From the NCBI GenBank assembly GCA_002323895.1, contig DCQM01000184.1:51899-115898 (forward strand): a stretch of DNA of 64,000 nucleotides, written 5' to 3'. The stretch comes from Akkermansiaceae bacterium UBA1518 (GTDB lineage: Bacteria; Verrucomicrobiota; Verrucomicrobiia; Verrucomicrobiales; Akkermansiaceae). Under the pieces are notes generated by a model. That model ran no database searches. It was given only the letters and a program-made list of their open reading frames with translations, and was not told the origin of the DNA. Made by a program: the position numbers and the translations under genes. Positions 27,322-35,990 of this stretch are shown here, in pieces (position 1 is the first letter of the stretch; the number at the start of each line of letters is the position of its first letter).

Positions 27322-28611
27322 CTAACCCACAAGGTCACCAATACTACCAAACCCCGGCTCAAAGAGCCTTCGGAAGGTTCTGGCTGCATAACCGTCTGTC
27401 ATCCCTGCCAGAAAATCGCAAACCAGACGGGCCTTCTTCCCCGGAGTTTCCGCTTCCGCAATTTCAGCAGCATCCGCTTCTGGTAATAGCGAGAAATCCT
27501 GTCCATCAATCGTCTCCCCAAGGACATAGCGCTTCTCCATCACTTCCCATAAACGCCTCAGCATGTAGCTCCCCTTGTGTTCCAGCTGCTTGAGCTGGGG
27601 AGACAAAAACACGACCTCATAAGCAAGACTTTTAAACAACTCACTCTCTGCCCGCACCCCAGGCTCGATCACCAAATCCAAAGCATATCGATGACTGGTT
27701 CCACTCAGCAAATTGGTAGCCGAGACCAAAGTGACCGACTGGATGTATTTCCCTATGCGCTTCCCAACAAAAGGCTCGATACGTTGCCCACGAATCGCTT
27801 TCAAAAGTCCGCCCAGTGGAGACTCATCCGAAACTTCGTGGCCTCGACTTTCAGCCCAGCGTTCGATCCTCTCCACCGTGAGGAATCCCGCTCTCACCGA
27901 GTCAGCAAGGTCGTTGAGCGAGTATGCAGTATCATCAGCCCAATCCATGATCTGACATTCGATGGATTTAAAACTATCTCTCTCGTCACCTGGTGGTAGT
28001 TCGGCTGGAAAATCATACCCAGCCATGGCCCAACTTAATTCCTCGCTTTGCGTATCATAAAGGAAGTGATTCTTCGGCAACTGCCCTTTTATTACCCTCA
28101 GCTCAGACCACAGTGATTTGTATTTCAAAACCCCATCTAGAAAGGCTCGTGACGGATCCATTCCCCTTCGGCTTTGCGAAAAGATTCTTTGGGTAAGCAG
28201 TCGCAATGTCTGAGCATTCCCCTCGAATCCACCATAGCCTGACATAAAATGATTCAGCGATCGTTCACCGGCGTGACCAAAAGGTGGATGCCCCAAATCA
28301 TGTGAAAGACAGATAGCCTCGACTAAATCCTCATCGACAAAAAAATCATCATTCAGAAAATTGCTTGAGTTCTTTAGCCAATGGCAGATCGATTTGCCAA
28401 TCTGGGCAACTTCCAGCGAATGAGTCAGTCGAGTACGGTAAAAATCATACTCCCCACTCCAAAAGACCTGCGTTTTACTCTGGAGTCTACGGAATGCTGT
28501 AGTGTGCAAAACTCGGTCCCTATCAATCTGAAAAGGCGACCGAAAATCATCCAAGGTATCGTAGCCCGAAGCACGCTCGGTATCAAAGGCCTGGTAAAAA
28601 CGATTCTGCAC
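27322..28611 (-). CDS. dgt: dGTPase-like deoxynucleoside triphosphohydrolase
   Basis: A 429-residue HD-superfamily enzyme hydrolysing dGTP (or other dNTPs) to deoxynucleoside and triphosphate. Motifs are RRLQSKTQVFW, RLTHSLEVAQIGKSI, CLSHDLGHPPFGHAGE and the later MDWADDTAYSLNDL, which give the four HD metal ligands. A GTG start at 28611 is used since no ATG lies near. It is coupled to the downstream pseudouridine synthase gene. The size and motifs match the Dgt group rather than YfbR. Confidence 0.93.
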   Translation of the reverse strand: MQNRFYQAFDTERASGYDTLDDFRSPFQIDRDRVLHTTAFRRLQSKTQVFWSGEYDFYRTRLTHSLEVAQIGKSICHWLKNSSNFLNDDFFVDEDLVEAICLSHDLGHPPFGHAGERSLNHFMSGYGGFEGNAQTLRLLTQRIFSQSRRGMDPSRAFLDGVLKYKSLWSELRVIKGQLPKNHFLYDTQSEELSWAMAGYDFPAELPPGDERDSFKSIECQIMDWADDTAYSLNDLADSVRAGFLTVERIERWAESRGHEVSDESPLGGLLKAIRGQRIEPFVGKRIGKYIQSVTLVSATNLLSGTSHRYALDLVIEPGVRAESELFKSLAYEVVFLSPQLKQLEHKGSYMLRRLWEVMEKRYVLGETIDGQDFSLLPEADAAEIAEAETPGKKARLVCDFLAGMTDGYAARTFRRLFEPGFGSIGDLVG

Positions 28612-28653
28612 GCCAGAGAATGAACAGGTTTACGCGGATCTTCAAGAACCACC

Positions 28654-29691
28654 CTACTTGATCGCTTGCCCCTTCAAATCAGGTAGTGAAACTGGATTGG
28701 CTCGTGCCACCACCCGACCAGGGAGCCTCACTTCGTATTCGCTAATTCGGGGGACCTTGTCCGGAAAATCCGTACTCACAAACTGCGCCCCACTCGCGAG
28801 CGCCTTGTTCGCACGATTCTTATCATTGGTCCGGGCTTCAACCGTATTGGTGTCGGCTCGCGTCCGAACCATGAACCCCGCTTTGACCAGTTGCTGAATT
28901 TCTCGAAAACCAGCAATTGGGTCATTCCGCTTCATCCAGGCTGCCGCTGGATGATCAGGCCCCACACTTACAAACAAGAGCCGTTCTTCAAGACTCGGGT
29001 TTTTCTTAAGATATTCATCTCGATGACTTCCCTCATTATCGAGACAAAACATGATCTTCCCCCGACATTTCCCCAACACTGGCCAACCTTTTTGAATGAT
29101 TACATCCCGCAGGTTTTCTTTATCCCCTCTTACGAAATCAGGTGTGATGATACGCTCTAGATCAAGCACCGAAAGAATCTCTTTCTCTAGCGCTTCCATC
29201 TGAGCCCGGTCAAAATTGAATGGCTTAGGACCCAAAGGGTTTTCAGCGCGATCCTTCAATTCCACCAAAATCATCACTGGCAAATGATTGACATTCTCAT
29301 CCGACCATTTCTTTACCGAATCAAGCGCACTCTTAAAAGTCAGATGAATCGACTTTGCATCGAGCTTCGGTACATGCAGCACTTTCATGCCTGGTTTCCG
29401 CAGCGGACTATCAATCGGATCACTCGAACTTGAAAAAAGGCCGCCTTTGGGATCGGCATAAACATCAAGTTCGAAATGCCGCAGGCCATTATCAAGCTGC
29501 TTATCCAAAGACTTCCGAGTATAGTCCCAAGCCGTAGCAGCTTCTTTACTGAACATCCCAAGAAAATTCATTTGCGCCGAGGTCGGCGCTACATGATACG
29601 AATTGTGCGTTCCTACTATTTGGATCTGATTGAGCCGGAGCTCTCCCTGAATCGAAAAGGGCAAAGACAATAAAAAAAGAAAAATCTTCAT
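28654..29691 (-). CDS. Secreted Ca2+-dependent phosphoinositide phospholipase C-like protein
   Basis: A 345-residue exported protein (signal about 1-16). The catalytic X-box start QIVGTHNSYH and the metal-site segment GLRHFELDVYADPKGG match the bacterial PI-PLC C1-like (Ca2+-dependent) group. The distal RTRADTNTVEARTND and GAQFVSTDFP match the conserved end of that family. The substrate in this organism is unknown, and hydrolysis of phosphoinositide-like lipids is by analogy. It lies 42 bp upstream of dgt on the same strand. Confidence 0.82.
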   Translation of the reverse strand: MKIFLFLLSLPFSIQGELRLNQIQIVGTHNSYHVAPTSAQMNFLGMFSKEAATAWDYTRKSLDKQLDNGLRHFELDVYADPKGGLFSSSSDPIDSPLRKPGMKVLHVPKLDAKSIHLTFKSALDSVKKWSDENVNHLPVMILVELKDRAENPLGPKPFNFDRAQMEALEKEILSVLDLERIITPDFVRGDKENLRDVIIQKGWPVLGKCRGKIMFCLDNEGSHRDEYLKKNPSLEERLLFVSVGPDHPAAAWMKRNDPIAGFREIQQLVKAGFMVRTRADTNTVEARTNDKNRANKALASGAQFVSTDFPDKVPRISEYEVRLPGRVVARANPVSLPDLKGQAIK

Positions 29692-29716
29692 AACGGGATT
29701 GATTAGCGTAGAGGGG

Positions 29717-30241
29717 TTACCAAGGTGAAGGCAAAGGACTTCTAGTCGATCCAGAATTACTTACCCAGCCTGGATTTTTGAGCCCCTTCCTGATTGCACC
29801 TACGAAGTGTAGAATAGGACTACTTCGATAATAAATTCTTAAAGATAGAAGATGAGCGGTTCCTTCAAATTTACGAGGCGCCTCTCCCACCCAAGCTTCA
29901 CTGTGGTCCGGGATCTTGAACCACTTGTTCCCTTGAGCTCCCATCACCCAAAGTCCGTCAACTTGATCATAGCTCTTATTACTAGGCTCGATTAAACAAC
30001 TTCCGCTTTCCGGAATCACCCGGATTTGAGACAGCTGTGACCCCGTTAAACCTTGGAAGGTTACTCGACCCGAAAAAGCCTTCCTTTTACGGAATCCAGC
30101 CTCAGTCCCTGCCAATTGCGTTTCTCCGAAAAGATTGTTCACCCCTACCAAAGAACCTGTCTCAGAGGGCTTTGACTCCGAATCCCATCCACAGGATACC
30201 AAAGCGAGCAGAAAGCAGCTTGGCGCAATAAAGGTATTCAC
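29717..30241 (-). CDS. Lipoprotein of unknown function
   Basis: I do not recognise this family. From a GTG at 30241 the protein has about 174 residues and begins with a lipoprotein signal whose lipobox is L-V-S-C. An AGGGAAGG Shine-Dalgarno sequence 7 nt before this GTG decides the start over the longer in-frame ATG at 30310. The rest is beta-rich and ends in a Ser/Pro tail. It is divergent from the chromate transporter gene. Confidence 0.6.
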   Translation of the reverse strand: MNTFIAPSCFLLALVSCGWDSESKPSETGSLVGVNNLFGETQLAGTEAGFRKRKAFSGRVTFQGLTGSQLSQIRVIPESGSCLIEPSNKSYDQVDGLWVMGAQGNKWFKIPDHSEAWVGEAPRKFEGTAHLLSLRIYYRSSPILHFVGAIRKGLKNPGWVSNSGSTRSPLPSPW

Positions 30242-30256
30242 GACCGAACCTTCCCT
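30242..30256 (-). promoter_or_regulatory. Strong Shine-Dalgarno site for the lipoprotein gene
   Basis: On the minus strand GAGGGAAGG lies 7 nt before the GTG at 30241. It is one of the clearest ribosome binding sites in a window where most genes lack one. Confidence 0.55.
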
Positions 30257-30346
30257 CAATGTAAAATACTTCGCGAGATCAAAAATGCGTGACTGCCTCA
30301 AGCCTGCCATTGACAGTCATGCCTCCTGTGATCTGCTCAGAGTTCA

Positions 30347-31495
30347 ATGAGTGCCGTAATCGAATGCTTTCTTGTCGCCCTCCGGCTGGGCCTCACTTCG
30401 TTTGGAGGACCAGTAGCCCACGTAAGCTATTTCCGCGAAGAATACGTCGGGCGGCTCGAGTGGATTCCTGAATCCCGCTTCGCCGAAATCATGTCGCTCA
30501 CTCAGTTTATCCCGGGCCCGGGGAGCAGCCAACTCGGCGCAGCCATCGGCTATGAACGTGCTGGATTACTCGGTGGGTTCGCAACCTGGATTGGCTTCAC
30601 CCTTCCTTCCGCTCTTGTTCTCATTCTAGTCGCCCTTGGGATCGGCGACCTATCGGGAGATCAGGCCCAAGGAGCACTTCGCGGACTTAAATTGGTCGCT
30701 CTCACCGTCGTCACCGGCGCCCTTATCGGAATGCGAAAAAGCCTCGCCCCAGACCTTCGCCGGATCATTCTAGCCTTCCTCGTTCTCGTCACCCTCTGGG
30801 TTTTCTCCTATCAATGGATGACCATTTTGATGATAACGATCTCTGGAGCCATCGGGATCCTCACCCTCTCAGCGGGGGAAAAAATTGAAGAGCAAAAAAC
30901 CGGTGAACGAGGTCTTCTCGGCTGGGGAGCTCTTGTGGTATTCTTTTTACTCCTTTTTGTCTCGATGGGCGATAGTGGTCCACTCGCCGGAATTTATCGG
31001 GCAGGTTCCCTTGTTTTCGGCGGCGGCCATGTCGTTCTGCCCCTCCTCCAAGAAAGCATGGTCGAGGGCGGCTACATGCCGAATGAAGTGTTTCTTGGAG
31101 GCTACGGAGCAACCCAAGGAGTTCCCGGCCCGGTCTTTACCTTCGCGGCATTTCTTGGAGTCAAAGCGAACATCTTTGACAATCCCTGGCTTGGAGCTGG
31201 AGCCGCTCTCATCGCTGTTTTCCTTCCCGGCATGCTCCTCCTTGGAGGCACCATGAGGATTTGGGGACGCCTTCGCGGTAAACGCTGGGCCCAACGCGCA
31301 GTTAACGGCGCCAACGCGGGTGTTGTGGGAGTCCTTGGAGTTGCCCTCCTCCGCATGGCCACCGATCAAAGCACCCTGACTGGGTGGATCGATTTCGGCT
31401 GTGTTTGCATTTTCTTCCTGATCTTGCGCAAAAAAGTCATCCCAGTTTGGGCTCTCGTGATCATCTCAGCTGCGGGAGGCGCTCTTATCGCCTAG
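30347..31495 (+). CDS. Chromate transporter family protein (ChrA-like)
   Basis: A 382-residue polytopic membrane protein with two CHR domains. Each half starts with the family's SFGGPVAHVSYFREEYV- or VFGGGHVVLPLLQE-type segment, and FIPGPGSSQLGAAIG in the first half is paralleled by ATQGVPGPVFTFAAFLG in the second. Well-studied members export chromate, some in exchange for sulfate. Many environmental copies have no proven substrate. It is divergent from the lipoprotein gene and followed by leuC 75 bp downstream. Confidence 0.9.
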   Translation: MSAVIECFLVALRLGLTSFGGPVAHVSYFREEYVGRLEWIPESRFAEIMSLTQFIPGPGSSQLGAAIGYERAGLLGGFATWIGFTLPSALVLILVALGIGDLSGDQAQGALRGLKLVALTVVTGALIGMRKSLAPDLRRIILAFLVLVTLWVFSYQWMTILMITISGAIGILTLSAGEKIEEQKTGERGLLGWGALVVFFLLLFVSMGDSGPLAGIYRAGSLVFGGGHVVLPLLQESMVEGGYMPNEVFLGGYGATQGVPGPVFTFAAFLGVKANIFDNPWLGAGAALIAVFLPGMLLLGGTMRIWGRLRGKRWAQRAVNGANAGVVGVLGVALLRMATDQSTLTGWIDFGCVCIFFLILRKKVIPVWALVIISAAGGALIA

Positions 31496-31570
31496 AAGCG
31501 CCCGAGATGCTTGCTTTCAAGGAATTTTCCGTACATCTTCCCCGTCCCGCGCAGCAATCGCGGTTTTGCC

Positions 31571-32992
31571 ATGGGAAAGACTCTTTATCAGAAAGTTTGG
31601 GATGCTCACACAGTGGAAACCCTGAGTGATGGACGCACACAACTCTTTATAGGAACTCACCTCATTCACGAGGTCACCAGCCCGCAAGCTTTCGGGATGC
31701 TTCGCGATCTCGGCCTGAAGGTGAAATACCCTTCACGAACCTTTGCCACCATCGATCATATCGTCCCCACTATTAATCAGGACGAACCCGCCGACCCCCT
31801 CGCGGCCGATATGATCGATGCGATTCGAAAAAATTGTGATGACTTCGGCGTGACGTACTTTGATCTCAAGTCAGGCAAGCAAGGCATCGTTCACGTGGTT
31901 GGCCCCGAGCAGGGCATCACCCAACCCGGATCAACCATTGCATGTGGTGACTCTCACACCGCGACCCACGGAGCCTTCGGAGCCATCGCCTTTGGTATCG
32001 GCACCACCCAAGTCCGCGACGTTTTAGCCACTCAAACGATGGCCATGGAATCCCTCAAAGTTCGTAAAATTGAAGTAAACGGTAAACTTCGTCCCGGAGT
32101 TTACGCCAAGGATCTCACTCTCCACATCATCCGCATGCTCGGAGCGAAAGGCGGCATCGGATACGCTTACGAATACTCAGGCACCACTTTCGACAACTTC
32201 TCCATGGAGGAGCGCATGACAGTCTGCAATATGGCCATCGAAGGCGGAGCACGCTGCGGTTACGTTAACCCTGACGAGACTACTTTTGAATTCTTAAAAA
32301 ACCGCCCTTACTCGCCGACCGGTGATGACTGGGAGCAATCCGTTGAAGAGTGGAGATCTTTTGCCACCGACCCTGATGCAGAATTCGACGATATTATTCG
32401 TATTGATGCTGAAGACATAGAGCCGACTGTCACTTGGGGGATTTCCCCAGATCACGGCATCTCCATCGACGAGTCCATTCCTGACCCTGCTACCGCAGAC
32501 ACCGACGAAAAAGCCGTCATTGAGGAAGCTCTCGCCTACATGAAGCTTCCTGCCGGAACTCCTATCAAAGGCATCCCTATCGATGTCGCCTTCATCGGCT
32601 CCTGCACCAACGGCCGCCTTTCCGACTTCCGGGAAGCTGCCAAGTTAATAAAAGGCCACAAGGTTGCCGATGGAGTCAAAGCGATTGCGGTTCCTGGTTC
32701 ACAGATCACCGCGATCCAATGTGAGAAAGAGGGACTCGACAAAATTTTTCAAGATGCCGGATTTGAATGGCGGGCTGCCGGTTGCTCGATGTGCCTTGCC
32801 ATGAATCCAGACAAACTCGTTGGCGATCAGATCTGCGCCTCTTCATCTAATCGAAATTTCAAAGGACGTCAGGGATCTCCTATCGGTCGCACTGTCCTAA
32901 TGTCGCCTATTATGGTGGCCGCAGCTGCTATCGAAGGCCATATCGCTGACGCCCGGGAAACATTCAACGTCACAGACAACTCAGCGGCCTAA
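31571..32992 (+). CDS. leuC: 3-isopropylmalate dehydratase large subunit
   Basis: A 473-residue aconitase-family subunit for leucine synthesis that isomerises 2- to 3-isopropylmalate with LeuD. Features are TIDHIVPT, the substrate-binding [13 protein letters not shown], and 4Fe-4S cysteines in IGSCTNGR and GCSMCLAMN. The ATG at 31571 gives the usual [13 protein letters not shown] start; an in-frame TTG 60 nt upstream is rejected because homologues start here. The leuD gene follows after one intervening small gene. Confidence 0.96.
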   Translation: MGKTLYQKVWDAHTVETLSDGRTQLFIGTHLIHEVTSPQAFGMLRDLGLKVKYPSRTFATIDHIVPTINQDEPADPLAADMIDAIRKNCDDFGVTYFDLKSGKQGIVHVVGPEQGITQPGSTIACGDSHTATHGAFGAIAFGIGTTQVRDVLATQTMAMESLKVRKIEVNGKLRPGVYAKDLTLHIIRMLGAKGGIGYAYEYSGTTFDNFSMEERMTVCNMAIEGGARCGYVNPDETTFEFLKNRPYSPTGDDWEQSVEEWRSFATDPDAEFDDIIRIDAEDIEPTVTWGISPDHGISIDESIPDPATADTDEKAVIEEALAYMKLPAGTPIKGIPIDVAFIGSCTNGRLSDFREAAKLIKGHKVADGVKAIAVPGSQITAIQCEKEGLDKIFQDAGFEWRAAGCSMCLAMNPDKLVGDQICASSSNRNFKGRQGSPIGRTVLMSPIMVAAAAIEGHIADARETFNVTDNSAA

Positions 32993-33011
32993 ACCATAAG
33001 TAATCTATTAG

Positions 33012-33503
33012 ATGAAATTCATTCTCTCACTCGCCATTTCGCTCTTACTTCTTCCAGCATCTGCTCAAGAATCTGCCACGCTTGTCCCGATCGATGAGCT
33101 TCTTAAAATCATGAAATTTGAGCAAACCGTGATTGACAGCGGTGAAGCGGGCTTTGTCATGGTTGAACAAAGTCTTGCCGGGCAAGATCTCAACAAAGAA
33201 GAAATGGATGAAGTTAAGGACGCTTTCATAGCCTACATGACAAAAGTCGCAAGTGACCCACAGCTAAAATTTAAGACGAAAGCGATCTATGAGAAAAACT
33301 TCACCGACGACGAGATCACCGCACTCATAAGCTTTTACAAAACTCCAACAGGCCAAAAATCACTTAAAGTCATGCCTACACTCACCGGCGAGATAATGGG
33401 TTTCAGCCAGCAATTAGCTCAAAAGCACGTCGGATCATTCCAGAATGCTCTCACAAAAATCCTCGAGCGCAGAGCCGCCCGCGGAGAACAAGAAGACGAA
33501 TAA
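33012..33503 (+). CDS. Secreted DUF2059-domain protein
   Basis: A 163-residue exported protein with a signal peptide (1-19, ending ASA-Q). The helical DUF2059 pattern follows: DELLKIMKFEQ... YEKNFTDDEITALISFYKTPTGQKSLKVMPTL, read here in parts. The function of DUF2059 is unknown to me. It sits between leuC and leuD with gaps of 19 and 13 bp, so it is almost certainly co-transcribed with them, though no link to leucine synthesis is known. Confidence 0.85.
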   Translation: MKFILSLAISLLLLPASAQESATLVPIDELLKIMKFEQTVIDSGEAGFVMVEQSLAGQDLNKEEMDEVKDAFIAYMTKVASDPQLKFKTKAIYEKNFTDDEITALISFYKTPTGQKSLKVMPTLTGEIMGFSQQLAQKHVGSFQNALTKILERRAARGEQEDE

Positions 33504-33516
33504 ACCAATTATAATT

Positions 33517-34119
33517 ATGGCTATCGCACCCATTACAAAAGTTTCAGGTACCGCGGTCCCTATCCCAGGCGCTGACATCGACACGGACCGTATCATCCCC
33601 GCACGCTTCATGAAGTGTGTCACCTTTGACGGACTCGGAGAATACGCTTTCTATGACGTCCGATTTGATCCCGAATCGGGCGAAAAGACGGATCATCCTC
33701 TTAATGACGAACGCTTTAACGGCGCTTCTATTCTCGTCGCTGGTATCAACTTTGGCTGCGGTTCCTCCCGGGAACACGCCCCCCAATCACTCACAAAATA
33801 TGGCTTCAGCGCTATCATCGCCGAGTCTTTTGCCGAGATCTTCTACGGAAATTCGACGACCCTAGGGCTCCCCTGCGTCAGCTCCACCCGCGAAAACATC
33901 GATATCCTAAAAGCGGCGTGCGCTGCAGACCCGGCACTTGAAGTATCAATTAATCTCGATGCAATGACAGTCACCGCCGGAGATCTTTCTTTTCCTGTGG
34001 ACATGCCTGCCTCTGCACGCCAAGCGCTGCTGGCCGGCAAATACGACCCGATCAAGGAACTCCTAGATAACAACGACAAAATTGAAGCTACAGCTGCTTC
34101 ACTCTCTTACGTTGGATAA
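33517..34119 (+). CDS. leuD: 3-isopropylmalate dehydratase small subunit
   Basis: A 200-residue swivel-domain subunit that pairs with LeuC. Motifs are PGADIDTDRIIPARFMK and FGCGSSREHAPQSL, plus SFAEIFYGNSTTLGLPC. The ATG at 33517 is chosen; an in-frame start at 33445 would overlap the DUF2059 gene and add a non-homologous extension. It ends the leu transcript just before a strong terminator. Confidence 0.95.
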   Translation: MAIAPITKVSGTAVPIPGADIDTDRIIPARFMKCVTFDGLGEYAFYDVRFDPESGEKTDHPLNDERFNGASILVAGINFGCGSSREHAPQSLTKYGFSAIIAESFAEIFYGNSTTLGLPCVSSTRENIDILKAACAADPALEVSINLDAMTVTAGDLSFPVDMPASARQALLAGKYDPIKELLDNNDKIEATAASLSYVG

Positions 34120-34139
34120 GCTCGGAGACTCTCTCCACG

Positions 34140-34170
34140 CCCTGTAACCCCTTCGGTTACAGGGTTTTTT
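34140..34170 (+). terminator. Rho-independent terminator after leuD
   Basis: A perfect 10-bp stem, CCCTGTAACC (34140-34149) with GGTTACAGGG (34155-34164), closes a 5-nt loop and is followed directly by six T. It ends the leuC-DUF2059-leuD unit. Confidence 0.93.
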
Positions 34171-34259
34171 ATTGCCAAAATGATCCTCACATGCACCCTA
34201 ATTGCGGCGATTCAAGTTTTTTATTTTGATCACTCAAAGTCCCGTGTAACCTTCCCCGC

Positions 34260-35198
34260 ATGAAGAAATTGTTCCTCCTCATATCCCTTCTCCTTTTTGG
34301 GGCCTGCAGCAACAAAGAAGAAGCCGCAAAAACCGATGGAACCGTCGTCACAACAATTGGCATGATTGCCGATGTCTCTCGCCAAATCGCAGGAGACAAT
34401 CAAGAGATCATCAATTTAATAGGTGAAGGCATTGATCCTCACATGTACCAGCCTAGCAAATCTGAGATCGACAAGATACAAAAAGCCGGGCTCGTGCTCT
34501 ACAACGGGCTTTTCCTTGAAGGGAAAATGGGAACCATTCTCAAGAGCAGAGCAGATCAGGGCAACCCTGTCTCAGCAGTAGCCGAAGGAATTGATATTCA
34601 AGTTATTGGTTCTAGCGTCCCCGATCCACATCTTTGGATGGACGTATCAATCTGGTCTAAAGTTGCTAAAAATATTGGCGATGAATTGGCAACTTTTGAT
34701 TCCAAAAATGCCGATGAATACCAAAAGCGACGTGAAGAATATCAGAAAAATCTCAATGATCTCCATACCTATGCCCTCATGGTATTTCCAACCATCCCTG
34801 AAAAGCAGCGGGTCCTCGTAACCGCACATGATGCCTTTTCATACCTCGGACGTGCCTACGGAATTGAAGTGCGTGGGATTCAGGGGATTTCAACAGAATC
34901 TGAAGCTGGGACAAAGGATATTAACGATCTAGTCACTTACCTCGTTGACAACAAAATCCCCGCAATTTTTGTTGAATCCTCCGTCTCAGAAAAGTCAGTT
35001 AAAACAGTAATCGAGGGCGCTGCTGAAAAAGGCCACACCGTAAAAATCGGAGGAGAACTTTTCTCCGACGCCATGGGGCCTGCTGGAACCTATCAAGGGA
35101 CCTACATCGGAATGATGGATCACAACATCACCACTATTGTGAATGCCCTGGGAGGAAGCGCCCCCAAAGGAGGATTCCAAAACAAGCTCAACGATTAA
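34260..35198 (+). CDS. Metal ABC transporter substrate-binding lipoprotein (TroA/PsaA type)
   Basis: A 312-residue cluster A-I binding protein with lipobox F-G-A-C near residue 18. Likely metal ligands are His in GIDPHMYQ, His in VTAHDAFSYL, Glu in GISTESEAG and Asp in GMMDHN, the H-H-E-D set typical of Mn2+/Zn2+ binders. No His-rich loop of the ZnuA type is present, so Mn or Fe import is somewhat favoured over Zn (inference). It starts the four-gene importer unit; its stop abuts the ATPase start codon. Confidence 0.92.
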   Translation: MKKLFLLISLLLFGACSNKEEAAKTDGTVVTTIGMIADVSRQIAGDNQEIINLIGEGIDPHMYQPSKSEIDKIQKAGLVLYNGLFLEGKMGTILKSRADQGNPVSAVAEGIDIQVIGSSVPDPHLWMDVSIWSKVAKNIGDELATFDSKNADEYQKRREEYQKNLNDLHTYALMVFPTIPEKQRVLVTAHDAFSYLGRAYGIEVRGIQGISTESEAGTKDINDLVTYLVDNKIPAIFVESSVSEKSVKTVIEGAAEKGHTVKIGGELFSDAMGPAGTYQGTYIGMMDHNITTIVNALGGSAPKGGFQNKLND

Positions 35199-35978
35199 AT
35201 GCGCCCCGAACACCCACCTGAATTTCCTCTTGCGGTTCACGACCTCACCGTCGCCTATCATCGTAAACCCGTTCTTTGGGATGTTGAATTAAACGTTCCC
35301 AAAGGAACTCTGGCAGGGATTGTGGGACCTAACGGAGCTGGTAAATCAACTCTTCTCAAAGCTTGCTTAGACCTAATTCCAAAAACCTCAGGCGAGGCAT
35401 TGGTATACGGTAAACCATACGAGCACCAACGCGACCTCATTGCCTACGTCCCACAACGTGAAAGTGTCGATTGGGACTTCCCTATCAGTGCTCTTGATGT
35501 CGTAACCATGGGGACCTACCGGAAACTTGGATGGTTTAAACGAATAAGCAGATCACAAAAACAGCAGGCCCTTGAAGCTCTCGAAAAAGTCGGAATCAGC
35601 CACCTTGCCAAGCGTCAAATCTCACAACTCTCGGGAGGACAACAACAACGAGTCTTCCTCGCCCGGGCCCTCGTTCAGGAGGCAGAGATCTACTTTATGG
35701 ATGAACCTTTCGCAGCGGTCGATGCCGCTACCGAACAAGCCATCATCGAGCTTCTCCAGGAACTCAACTCGAAAGGCAAAACCGTCCTCTGCGTGCACCA
35801 CGATCTCGCCACCGTTTCGCGATACTTCGACTACCTTGTTCTTCTCAATATGCGCGTCGTGGCCAGCGGCCCTACCAGTGAAACCTTTACGCGCGAAAAC
35901 CTTCAAAAAACTTACGGCGGCAAACTCAACCTTCTCGACGATGTCGCCCAAGCTCTCAAAAACGTCGGACGCTCCTAA
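35199..35978 (+). CDS. Metal ABC transporter ATP-binding protein (TroB type)
   Basis: A 259-residue ABC ATPase with Walker A GPNGAGKST, signature LSGGQQQR, Walker B IYFMDEPF and the switch His in CVHHDLAT. It closely follows the metal-transporter subgroup (YVPQRESVDWDFP). The ATG directly follows the stop of the binding-protein gene, and the first permease starts 12 bp downstream. Confidence 0.95.
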   Translation: MRPEHPPEFPLAVHDLTVAYHRKPVLWDVELNVPKGTLAGIVGPNGAGKSTLLKACLDLIPKTSGEALVYGKPYEHQRDLIAYVPQRESVDWDFPISALDVVTMGTYRKLGWFKRISRSQKQQALEALEKVGISHLAKRQISQLSGGQQQRVFLARALVQEAEIYFMDEPFAAVDAATEQAIIELLQELNSKGKTVLCVHHDLATVSRYFDYLVLLNMRVVASGPTSETFTRENLQKTYGGKLNLLDDVAQALKNVGRS

Positions 35979-35990
35979 GAGGATCAAACC

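Noticed and set aside
31511..31570. N-terminal extension of LeuC from a TTG
   Set aside because: Homologues begin at the MGKTL-type Met and the extension has no conservation pattern.
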